This document shows, piece after piece, positions 1-5,934 of a stretch of 6,683 nt of DNA. The DNA lies in the NCBI GenBank assembly GCA_027038155.1, contig JALVXW010000318.1, positions 1-6,683 of the forward strand. Direction: 5' to 3'. The translations under genes were made by a program, and so were the position numbers. Positions within the stretch are counted from its first letter, which is position 1; each line of letters opens with the position of its first letter. The DNA is from Sulfurovum sp. GTDB taxonomy: Bacteria; Campylobacterota; Campylobacteria; Campylobacterales; Sulfurovaceae. The notes under the pieces were generated by a model that had not been told where the DNA came from, did not search any database, and saw only the letters and a program-made list of their open reading frames with translations.

Positions 1-107
1 ACAAGCTGTACAATATGATGTTCGCTTACAGAGATACGTGCCTCCTCTATATTCCAGATGACCTTGTCAAGGTTTGCTCTTAAGTGTTCTTTGTCTAGTA
101 TTGCCAT
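1..107 (-). CDS. YggS/PROSC-family PLP-binding protein, N-terminal fragment (cut by window edge)
   Basis: Only the first 35 codons are visible; the gene continues past base 1. The protein begins MAILDKEHLRANLDKV and reaches EHHIVQL. An amphipathic first helix with regularly spaced L, V and I residues, ending just before the strand that normally reads (V)xLVAVSK, is the usual start of the YggS/YBL036C/PROSC family. These fold-type III proteins bind pyridoxal phosphate on a lysine slightly further on and buffer cellular PLP. That lysine is outside the window, so the call rests on the N-terminal pattern and on position after rseP. The start is well supported: GGAGGA lies seven bases upstream, and the ATG shares one base with the rseP stop (TAATG), so translation is probably coupled. 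Cytoplasmic. An unrelated protein cannot be fully excluded on 35 residues. Confidence 0.65.
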   Translation of the reverse strand, partial: MAILDKEHLRANLDKVIWNIEEARISVSEHHIVQL

Positions 108-1165
108 TAGTGTGTCCTCCATAGTCTCGTTATGTCATTATACAATCCTAGCATCATTAATGCAAGAAGAATTCCCCATCCTGCCATGGTGAGATACATT
201 ATGATTTTTTCATTGGCTGGTTTTCCTGTAATCATCTCATAAAAGGTAAACATAATATGTCCACCATCTAGAGCAGGGATAGGAAAGAGGTTAAGTACAC
301 CAAGGTTGACAGAGATAAGTGCGGTAAAGAAAAAGAGGGAGAGTATCCCTGCATGACTTGCTTGTGCCGTGACATCTACGATAGTAATAATGCCTCCTAG
401 TTTATCGGTACTTACCACACCAGAGAGTAGTTTTTGAATAGACTCAAAAATAAGCAGGCTTGCTTTTTTTGTTTCGTTCCACGCATAGCGTAGTCCGTCA
501 AATAAGCCATAGTGTACTATCTCTTGTCTATTCATAGGGGAGATACCAATGATGCGTCTTGTGATTTTTTCTCCAAAGACATTTTGATCTTCTATAACTT
601 TGGGTGTCAGAGTGAGGTCAATGCGTGTATCATTGCGTTCTATCGTTAAGATTACATCACCTTCGGTTTTGTTAATAGATTTACCAATATTTTCCCAATA
701 GCTAATTTTGTGTCCGTTGATTTGGATAATTTTATCCTCTTTTTGTAAACCCGCTTGCAGTGCAGGTGTATTTTTGTCTACATCACCTACATATGCCAAA
801 AGTTTTGGTACACCCAACATAGAGATGGCCCAGTAGAGCAAAAATGCCATCAAAAAGTTGGCAAAAGGCCCAGCCAAAAGTATAATAATACGTTGCCAAG
901 GCTTTTTAACAGTGTATGAGTCTTCATCGTAGCTCATTTTGGTGGGGTCAGCATCATCTTGCCCTTTCATCTTGACATAACCACCTAGTGGGATAGCGGA
1001 GAGGCTCCACTCTGTCTTTCCTATCTTTTTTGTCCAGAGACGTTTGCCAAATCCAATACTAAAAATATCAACCTGTACCCCAAAAAAGCGTGCAGCGGTA
1101 AAGTGTCCTAATTCATGAAAAAAGATAAGTATCGATAAAACCAAAAGTGCAACTATAATGCTCAT
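107..1165 (-). CDS. rseP: RIP metalloprotease RseP (site-2 protease, M50 family)
   Basis: This inner-membrane zinc protease cuts transmembrane segments of its substrates; in other bacteria these are anti-sigma factors and leftover signal peptides. Numbered from the chosen ATG (352 residues), the zinc motif HELGH is at 17-21 in the first membrane helix. A second helix with GPFANF is at about 93-117, a single PDZ domain at about 122-190, and the third zinc ligand region NLFPIPALDGGH at 292-303 (D300), followed by a last helix at about 322-343. All catalytic residues are present, and one PDZ domain fits shorter, non-enterobacterial members. An in-frame TTG at 1204 would add 13 residues, but it lies upstream of a TATAAT that would set transcription start near 1187, whereas the ATG at 1165 has AAGGGA just upstream. 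The stop overlaps the next gene's start by one base. Campylobacterota generally lack the RseA/sigma-E pair, so the substrate here is unknown. Confidence 0.95.
   Translation of the reverse strand: MSIIVALLVLSILIFFHELGHFTAARFFGVQVDIFSIGFGKRLWTKKIGKTEWSLSAIPLGGYVKMKGQDDADPTKMSYDEDSYTVKKPWQRIIILLAGPFANFLMAFLLYWAISMLGVPKLLAYVGDVDKNTPALQAGLQKEDKIIQINGHKISYWENIGKSINKTEGDVILTIERNDTRIDLTLTPKVIEDQNVFGEKITRRIIGISPMNRQEIVHYGLFDGLRYAWNETKKASLLIFESIQKLLSGVVSTDKLGGIITIVDVTAQASHAGILSLFFFTALISVNLGVLNLFPIPALDGGHIMFTFYEMITGKPANEKIIMYLTMAGWGILLALMMLGLYNDITRLWRTH
115..120 (-). promoter_or_regulatory. Shine-Dalgarno of the yggS-like gene, inside the end of rseP
   Basis: On the minus strand GGAGGA lies seven bases before the ATG at 107-105. 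It is embedded in the last rseP codons (those for Trp-Arg-Thr), so ribosomes finishing rseP pass over it. It fixes the start of the downstream gene and supports translational coupling. Confidence 0.75.
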
Positions 1166-1193
1166 AAGTTCCCTTGTATGTGTAAAGTGTAGA

Positions 1194-1222
1194 ATTATAT
1201 CCAAGTGAGGTAAAAAATTGAT
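1194..1222 (-). promoter_or_regulatory. Promoter of the rseP - yggS-like operon
   Basis: On the minus strand a perfect TATAAT (1199-1194) is preceded by GGA, in the sequence TTGGATATAAT. The hexamer 17 bases upstream (ATCAAT, 1222-1217) is a poor -35, and the spacer holds a T run. A strong -10 with a weak -35 is usual for sigma-70 promoters in this phylum. Transcription would start near 1187, about 22 bases before the rseP ATG and downstream of the alternative TTG start. Confidence 0.55.
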
Positions 1223-1252
1223 ATAGATTAATCATTTGTTATATATTTTTGA

Positions 1253-1287
1253 TAAAATAAAGAGTATAGAATTATTTCATGAAGGAG
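1253..1287 (+). promoter_or_regulatory. Candidate -10 and Shine-Dalgarno for the two-TM protein gene
   Basis: TAAAAT at 1253-1258 is a plausible -10, giving a leader of roughly 28 bases; TAGAAT at 1267-1272 is a second candidate, but it would leave a very short leader. Neither has a good -35. AAGGAG at 1282-1287, five bases before the ATG at 1293, is a strong ribosome binding site and settles the start codon. The region also holds the 8-bp palindrome GATTAATC (1226-1233) between the two divergent promoters, which has no known meaning. Confidence 0.4.
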
Positions 1288-1292
1288 TGTAG

Positions 1293-2372
1293 ATGAAAGA
1301 GACAGTAGAAGCCGAGCATAAAGAGAGTGTACAGAGTGAGGTAGTAGAAGAGGGTGAAGTATTGGTAAGCCAGACGGAAGAGGTAGCTGAGGATTCAGAA
1401 TCCTTGAAAGAGACAGTAGCTCCTCAGGAGGAGAAAAAATTAAAAAAACATGACAAAGCCAAAGTTTTAGTGCAAGAGGCCAAAAATATTGTTAAGGAAG
1501 CTGAAGAGCAAATGGATGCTTGTAAGCTTTTGCTTGCAGATGATTTGAAAGCTTATGAGGAAGCAAAGCATCTACTAAAAGAGGGTGGAATGGATGCAAG
1601 TGAAGCACTCTTGGCACAGTTGGGTTATGTTGCAAACAGTGATGAAGAAAGCGAAGAGGAGGAGAGTGTTGTCTTTGAGCCCAATGAAGAGGTTGGGTCT
1701 ATGGTGCTTCGTGATGTTTCAAGTGGAAGATTTACAGGTTTTCTTTATGCTCTGTTTGGTGGAGCAGCTACATTGGCAGGACTTGTTTATTATGCGACTA
1801 AAAAATTAGGGATATCTTTAGATGTAACCAAAGTACCTTCTAATGAAACACTGCAAACAATTTTTGGATGGTTTGGGACACAAATAGGTCGTACAGATGA
1901 TGCACTCAATGGAGGTTTGGCAGTAGGAGCAACTGTTTTGGCTGTAATGGCACTTATCTATTTTATTCGTGTGAGCCTTAAAGGAAATAAAAATTTGCAT
2001 TTTGCAACCAAGCAGCTTGAAGATGCACAGGAGTATACGCTCCATAAAGGGAGTTGTAAAGAGGAGATGGATAAGGTAGATGCACATATTCATGATGCTA
2101 TAGATACATTAAAGAAATATCAAGTTCTTTTGAATGAGCAAAAAGGAAAGCTTGAAAGAATAGTATATTTTGAGGGAAATACAGAAGAGGAGAATCCTAA
2201 GTATCATGAAAAATCACTTCAAGAGATGAAGGAGACACAAGAGCTTTTGGATGCAATAAAAACATTTATGGCTCTACCTATGTCAGAAGAGGGAAAACTC
2301 TCAGGTAAAAGTACACTCTTTTTATATAGAGCAAAAAATAGAATGAATAAGTTATTGGAAAAATTGTATTAA
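1293..2372 (+). CDS. Unrecognised two-transmembrane protein with acidic N-terminus and coiled-coil-prone flanks
   Basis: I do not recognise a family for this 359-residue protein. Residues 1-47 are strongly acidic (Glu/Asp/Val rich) and probably disordered. A Lys-rich patch (48-57) leads into a heptad-like helix at about 55-97. A second acidic stretch (116-133, DEESEEEE) precedes the first membrane segment at about 147-168. A 38-residue loop with FGWFG follows, then a second segment at about 207-226 ending in basic residues. Residues 235-359 are again helical and charged, likely coiled coil at about 237-290 and 303-325. There is no signal peptide. Positive charges beside both segments suggest a hairpin with both ends in the cytoplasm. 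The only cysteines are C77 and C255. No catalytic motif is seen, so a structural, scaffold or membrane-tethering role is possible but speculative. The start has a good AAGGAG. The gene is monocistronic, divergent from rseP and convergent with the porin gene. Confidence 0.85.
   Translation: MKETVEAEHKESVQSEVVEEGEVLVSQTEEVAEDSESLKETVAPQEEKKLKKHDKAKVLVQEAKNIVKEAEEQMDACKLLLADDLKAYEEAKHLLKEGGMDASEALLAQLGYVANSDEESEEEESVVFEPNEEVGSMVLRDVSSGRFTGFLYALFGGAATLAGLVYYATKKLGISLDVTKVPSNETLQTIFGWFGTQIGRTDDALNGGLAVGATVLAVMALIYFIRVSLKGNKNLHFATKQLEDAQEYTLHKGSCKEEMDKVDAHIHDAIDTLKKYQVLLNEQKGKLERIVYFEGNTEEENPKYHEKSLQEMKETQELLDAIKTFMALPMSEEGKLSGKSTLFLYRAKNRMNKLLEKLY
1294..1419 (+). repeat. 15-bp direct repeat pair with an adjoining palindrome at the start of the two-TM gene
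   Basis: The identical 15 bases TGAAAGAGACAGTAG occur at 1294-1308 and 1405-1419. They are 111 bp apart, so in frame (37 codons), and encode KETV at residues 2-5 and 39-42. The second copy is preceded by TTG in place of ATG. It directly abuts a perfect 15-base palindrome, AGGATTCAGAATCCT at 1390-1404. This may be the trace of an in-frame duplication at the N-terminus; the rest of the two 37-residue blocks shows little similarity. Confidence 0.6.
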
Positions 2373-2384
2373 ATAAAGGTATTC

Positions 2385-2424
2385 AAAAATTCTCACCTAC
2401 TCTTAAAGAAAGAGTGGGTGAAAA
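2385..2424 (-). terminator. Intrinsic terminator of the porin gene
   Basis: On the minus strand, starting 16 bases after the porin stop codon, a 15-bp stem (2424-2410 with 2404-2390) closes a 5-base loop. It has one A-C mismatch and one G-U pair, and five T residues (2389-2385) follow directly. This is a classical rho-independent terminator. Read on the plus strand the stem also forms (12 bp with one G-U), but GTGTC follows instead of a T run. It may therefore stop the convergent two-TM gene only weakly. Confidence 0.8.
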
Positions 2425-2440
2425 GTGTCATATGTTTTGA

Positions 2441-3589
2441 TTAAAACTTGTAGACTGCTTCTACTTCAAGAGCATTTTCGTCTTCTGCGTCCGCTTCGTT
2501 TGCAGTAGTATTTGTATAGACAACTTCTACTGAAGTACATTTTGAGAATTCGTAATCAGCAATAAGGTCAAACTCTGAACCATCATCACCATAACCAGCA
2601 TAAGAAGCTTCTAGTTCAAGACCAGAGAGTTCTGTAGATGCAGAGACTTTCCAAGAGAGTGTATCTTCATTTGCTACAGCAATTTGTGAAGCAAATATAT
2701 TCCAAGAACTTGTATAGAAGTTATCTCTAGAGACAACACCAGCAGGAGCATCTGTTACATTAGAAACAGCAGCCATTAAGTTTATATCACCAGCAGTAAA
2801 TTCAACTTTTGCAGCAACTGCATCTGAATCCAAACCAGCATCGTAGTCTGTTGTAGCATACTGTACTGCTACTTTAGCTGCACCAAAATCGTATCCTACA
2901 TCTGTATATACTTGTGTGTAGTTACCTGCATCAATGTTGTAGTACCATACACTTGCAGAGAGTTTATCTTTGCCATATACTGCACCCAATGCATAGTGGT
3001 TACCATCATTGATATCTGTAAGATCTACAAAGTTGTCACCAGCATTTACTGGTCTCATTTTGGTTACATACGTACCCACAAGTGTAACATTGGAGATGTC
3101 AGAGTTTACTACAGTATACGCTTCGTAAGCACTTGGAGCGAGTAGCCAGTGAAAAGATCCAAACATTGGAGAGTCAATAAGTTGACGACCAAGTACCAAT
3201 GTGGTTTTACCAAACGTAGCAGTAATGTTTGCCACATTTAAAAAAGCACCAGTCTCTTTACCTTCAAAGTATCCTGCAGACTCATTACCTAGGTTGGTGT
3301 AACCTATTGCAGTAAAGTTGGCAGTAATATTAGAAGTAAGTTTGTGTGCAACATTAAGTGTAACTGCACCAGCAAATGGTGTAGTCTCTTTGTCAAACAT
3401 ATCTGCTTCACCATCATAAGTCAATAAGTAAGCTTTTGCTTCTCCAGAGATAGTTGTGTTTGTGTTGCACGCTTCACCAGTTGCATGTGTTGGAGCCTCT
3501 ACTGCTGGTTCTACTGGAGCAATATCTCCACCTGCAAATGCTGCACTCATAGCTAAAACTGCTACAAAAGAGAGTTTTGTTATTTTCAT
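2441..3589 (-). CDS. Outer-membrane porin, Campylobacterota type
   Basis: This 382-residue beta-barrel protein most likely forms a general diffusion channel in the outer membrane. A Sec signal peptide is clear: MKITK, a hydrophobic core, then AFA before GGD, with cleavage expected after residue 19. A Pro/Ala/Glu linker (GGDIAPVEPAVEAP) follows, of a kind I associate with Sulfurovum/Sulfurimonas porins. From about residue 45 to the end, alternating polar and hydrophobic strands with many Tyr, Thr, Asn and Gly residues fit a barrel, and the last residues EVEAVYKF end in the C-terminal Phe recognised by the BAM machinery. The mature chain is acidic. It has two cysteines, C41 near the N-terminus and C351 near the C-terminus. 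The start has AAGGA six bases upstream. The gene has its own promoter and terminator, so it is transcribed alone and probably strongly. The substrate cannot be told from sequence. Confidence 0.88.
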   Translation of the reverse strand: MKITKLSFVAVLAMSAAFAGGDIAPVEPAVEAPTHATGEACNTNTTISGEAKAYLLTYDGEADMFDKETTPFAGAVTLNVAHKLTSNITANFTAIGYTNLGNESAGYFEGKETGAFLNVANITATFGKTTLVLGRQLIDSPMFGSFHWLLAPSAYEAYTVVNSDISNVTLVGTYVTKMRPVNAGDNFVDLTDINDGNHYALGAVYGKDKLSASVWYYNIDAGNYTQVYTDVGYDFGAAKVAVQYATTDYDAGLDSDAVAAKVEFTAGDINLMAAVSNVTDAPAGVVSRDNFYTSSWNIFASQIAVANEDTLSWKVSASTELSGLELEASYAGYGDDGSEFDLIADYEFSKCTSVEVVYTNTTANEADAEDENALEVEAVYKF

Positions 3590-3620
3590 TGTTTTTCCTT
3601 GAATTTAATTTAAAAACAGT

Positions 3621-3668
3621 ATCATAACAAAAAATTAACAAAATATTAATAAAAAAGTGATTAAAAAA
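3621..3668 (-). promoter_or_regulatory. Porin promoter with phased A/T tracts
   Basis: On the minus strand, TATGAT (3626-3621) serves as -10. TTAATA (3649-3644), 17 bases upstream, matches the -35 consensus at four of six positions. Upstream and within the spacer, runs of T on the minus strand (plus-strand A runs at 3629-3634, 3640-3643, 3651-3656 and 3663-3668) recur every 10-12 bases. Such periodic T-rich DNA is typical of sigma-70 promoters in Campylobacter and relatives, and could also act as a curved UP-like element for strong expression. The leader before the porin ATG would be about 25 bases. Confidence 0.6.
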
Positions 3669-3697
3669 GATACAATTTGGTTTATCTATATCTTTTT
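3664..3697 (-). terminator. Candidate weak terminator at the end of pgsA
   Basis: AAAAAGATA (3664-3672) and TATCTTTTT (3689-3697) form a perfect 9-bp inverted repeat around a 16-base loop that contains the pgsA stop codon. On the minus strand the hairpin ends in a T run followed by AATC. The stem has a single G-C pair, so it would be weak. Part of it overlaps the A/T tracts of the porin promoter, which could equally explain the sequence. Confidence 0.25.
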
Positions 3698-4237
3698 AAA
3701 AAAGTCTCTGACATATTCATAGCCAGAATAGAGTGTGATGATGACAGCCAACCATAATAGTACTGTACCACCTTCCCAGTGCATCAGCAAGAAACCAATC
3801 GCAACCATTTGTATAACTGTTTTTACTTTTCCCATCCATGAAGCCGCAATATCAATACCCTCCGCAACAGCAGATACGCGAAGTCCCGTAATAAAAAGTT
3901 CTCTTGTTAGAATGAGAAATATAGCCCATGGTGAGGCAGATCCTACGACCATCAGGCCTAAAAATCCAGCAAGTGTGAGCATCTTGTCTGCAAGAGGATC
4001 TAAAATCTTACCCAATGTCGTAATTTGATTAAAGGTGCGTGCGATATAGCCGTCAAAAAAGTCTGTAGCACTGGCAAGTACAAAGATAAATGCAGCAAAA
4101 TAGTTGAGCCATGATGGGTGAATAGTGTGAAAGATTTCTGCATCTTGATTGACAAGAAAAAGAAACATGATTGGTGCAAGCAGTAGACGAATAAAGGCTA
4201 AAAGGTTTGGTATATTATAAATTTGTGATGATGCCAT
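3686..4237 (-). CDS. pgsA: CDP-diacylglycerol--glycerol-3-phosphate 3-phosphatidyltransferase
   Basis: PgsA transfers the phosphatidyl group from CDP-diacylglycerol to glycerol 3-phosphate, the committed step to phosphatidylglycerol and cardiolipin in the inner membrane. The CDP-alcohol phosphatidyltransferase signature is complete: D59, D62, G63, A66, R67, G76, D80 and D84 follow D-x2-D-G-x2-A-R-x8-G-x3-D-x3-D exactly. The N-terminal NIPNLLAFIR, then TRELFITGLR at 111-120 and GKVKTVIQ at 136-143, point to PgsA rather than to phosphatidylserine or phosphatidylcholine synthases. The length of 183 residues is normal, with about five to six hydrophobic segments. It starts 20 bases after the reductase stop, and no clear Shine-Dalgarno precedes the ATG, only AAGTAAGTAG. 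It is probably translated from the operon message. H. pylori has a small extra gene (HP1015) at this junction that is absent here. Confidence 0.95.
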   Translation of the reverse strand: MASSQIYNIPNLLAFIRLLLAPIMFLFLVNQDAEIFHTIHPSWLNYFAAFIFVLASATDFFDGYIARTFNQITTLGKILDPLADKMLTLAGFLGLMVVGSASPWAIFLILTRELFITGLRVSAVAEGIDIAASWMGKVKTVIQMVAIGFLLMHWEGGTVLLWLAVIITLYSGYEYVRDFFKKI

Positions 4238-4258
4238 AATCTACTACTTACTTATCTG

Positions 4259-5038
4259 TTATCTAAACGTAGTCCCACCATCAACCACAAGTGTTTGACC
4301 TGTAATCCATGATGCTTCTGGGGTACAGAGGAAATAGACAGCACCTGCCAAATCTTCAGGGCTTCCCATGCGGTTGACGGCTGAACGTTTGATGGTTTCT
4401 GCTTTTACCTCTTCGTAGTTGGTAAAGGCTTTGAGTGCATCGGTGTCGATAGGTCCACCTGATACTGCATTGACTCTAATACCCATATCTCCAAGTTCAA
4501 CGGCTGCGTAACGGCTCATCGCTTCAACGGCAGCTTTGTTGGTGCCATGACCTGCGTAGTTTTCAATGTAGATGAGGTTTCCTGTAGAGGAGAGTGTGAC
4601 AATGGCTCCCCCGCCTACTTTTTCCATGCGTTTTGCAGCCTCTTGACTTCCTGCAACAAAGGCACCTACGGTTGCAGTCCAAATATTGGTGAGTCCTTTT
4701 TTGGGTCTAAGTTTCATAAATTTACCATAGCCACCTACCACTGGACGACCATAAATCATGGCATTAGATACAAAGAAATCAACTCTGTCAAAATCTTCAT
4801 CGATAGCTTGAAAGAGAGGTTTAAACTCATCAAGTTCCAAGATGTTTAGTGGGTAGGCTTTGGCTTTTACCCCATATTTGCTCTCTAAATCTTTTGCTAT
4901 CTCATCTGCGGCTTCTTTGTTTGAGTTGTAGGTAAAAGCGATGTTTACGCCATTTTGTGCAAATTTCTCTGCAACTGCTCTACCGATACCTTTGGTTGCA
5001 CCTGTAATTACAAGCGTTTTGCCTTTCATTTCTGACAT
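4259..5038 (-). CDS. SDR-family oxidoreductase, likely FabL-type enoyl-ACP reductase
   Basis: This 259-residue short-chain dehydrogenase/reductase has the dinucleotide motif TGATKGIG at 12-19 and ends with ITGQTLVVDGG. The usual NNAG is SNAM (91-94). The catalytic pair is Y161 and K168, spaced Y-x6-K (ENYAGHGTNK). The common Y-x3-K of FabG is absent. That spacing, with the blocks SQEAAKRMEK and NAVSGGPIDTDALK, closely recalls Bacillus FabL (enoyl-ACP reductase III), which reduces the enoyl-ACP double bond with NADPH in the last step of fatty-acid elongation. The syntenic H. pylori gene HP1014 was labelled a hydroxysteroid dehydrogenase and C. jejuni Cj0807 simply an oxidoreductase, so the substrate is inferred. 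Whether a FabI exists elsewhere cannot be seen. Its ATG shares a base with the dapA stop (TAATG) and has GGAG upstream; an alternative ATG lies three codons in. Confidence 0.85.
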   Translation of the reverse strand: MSEMKGKTLVITGATKGIGRAVAEKFAQNGVNIAFTYNSNKEAADEIAKDLESKYGVKAKAYPLNILELDEFKPLFQAIDEDFDRVDFFVSNAMIYGRPVVGGYGKFMKLRPKKGLTNIWTATVGAFVAGSQEAAKRMEKVGGGAIVTLSSTGNLIYIENYAGHGTNKAAVEAMSRYAAVELGDMGIRVNAVSGGPIDTDALKAFTNYEEVKAETIKRSAVNRMGSPEDLAGAVYFLCTPEASWITGQTLVVDGGTTFR

Positions 5039-5934
5039 TATTTAGCTCCTACAATATTGTATTTTTTCATCACGTTTTCAATCTTTTTCATATTTTCACT
5101 GCTTGGTGCCACAAGAGGCAGTCTGTACTCCAAAGTCTCTGTAAGTCCTGCAATGTACATCGCGGCCTTAATAGGGATTGGGTTAGACTCACAAAAAAGC
5201 ACTTTGTTAATCTCAAAGAGTTCATCATTAATGGCTTTTGATTTTGCCAAATCACCTTTGAGTGCTGCGTGAGCTAGCGCTGCCTTCATATCTGGCAGTA
5301 AGTTGGAAGTGACTGAAGTAACCCCTTTTCCTCCGCTAGCCAAAATAGGGAAATCTATAGCATCATCTCCAGAGAAGACATATAGCTCTGGTACTTTGGC
5401 TAGAAGCTCTACCGTTCTCTCTATGGAACCTGTTGCCTCTTTGATGCCCATGATGTTCTCTACATCATTAAAAAGTCTTTTGACTGTATCTGGAAAGATA
5501 TCAACCCCTGTACGTCCAGGTACATTGTAGAGCATAAAGGGTACTTTAACCGCTGAGGCTATGGCTTTGTAGTGTTGGTAGAGTCCCTCTTGGCTGGGTT
5601 TGTTGTAGTATGGACTGACTGAAAACAGGGCATCTACACCGCAAGCCTCAGCATGTTTGGCGATGTCTATGGCTTCATGTGTGGCATTGCTTCCTGCCCC
5701 TGCAAGTACTTTTGTCTGTGTATCTTTACAGACTTCTACGGCTATCTCTATGCATCTTTTATGCTCATCGTGGCTGAGTGTTGCAGACTCGCCTGTGGTT
5801 CCTACAGGACAGACAGCATCAATGCCATTATCTATTTGTCTTTGTATGAGTGTGGCAAAAGTTGCCTCATCCAGTGTACCATTTTTAAATGGTGTAATCA
5901 GTGCAGTGGTTGCACCTGTAATATAGTTGCTCAT
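5038..5934 (-). CDS. dapA: 4-hydroxy-tetrahydrodipicolinate synthase
   Basis: DapA condenses pyruvate with aspartate semialdehyde in the cytoplasm, the first step specific to diaminopimelate and lysine, and so feeds peptidoglycan cross-links. The 298-residue TIM barrel is complete. It has GTTGES at 45-50 (T46 and T47), YYNKPSQEGLYQHY from Y109 with Y110 in the active site, the catalytic Y136 in LYNVPGRTG, R141 for substrate carboxylate binding, and the Schiff-base lysine K165 in GIKEATGS. All match the E. coli enzyme with small offsets. The start ATG overlaps the stop of the M16 peptidase gene by one base, with AGAGGA about nine bases upstream, and the stop overlaps the reductase start in the same way. 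The pairing of an M16 peptidase with dapA is conserved in Helicobacter and Campylobacter. No frameshift or unusual residue was seen. Confidence 0.97.
   Translation of the reverse strand: MSNYITGATTALITPFKNGTLDEATFATLIQRQIDNGIDAVCPVGTTGESATLSHDEHKRCIEIAVEVCKDTQTKVLAGAGSNATHEAIDIAKHAEACGVDALFSVSPYYNKPSQEGLYQHYKAIASAVKVPFMLYNVPGRTGVDIFPDTVKRLFNDVENIMGIKEATGSIERTVELLAKVPELYVFSGDDAIDFPILASGGKGVTSVTSNLLPDMKAALAHAALKGDLAKSKAINDELFEINKVLFCESNPIPIKAAMYIAGLTETLEYRLPLVAPSSENMKKIENVMKKYNIVGAK

Noticed and set aside
1226..1233. GATTAATC palindrome as an operator between the divergent promoters
   Set aside because: Eight AT-rich bases with no extension or second copy are expected by chance in DNA of this composition; noted only as a position.
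1818..2093. Minus-strand open frame of 91 codons opposite the two-TM gene
   Set aside because: It is cysteine-rich with low-complexity content, lies wholly antisense to a gene with a good start and composition, and lacks a convincing ribosome binding site.
4259..5038. Reading the reductase as FabG (3-ketoacyl-ACP reductase)
   Set aside because: The Y-x3-K motif of FabG is absent. The Tyr and Lys are spaced Y-x6-K and neighbouring blocks fit FabL better.
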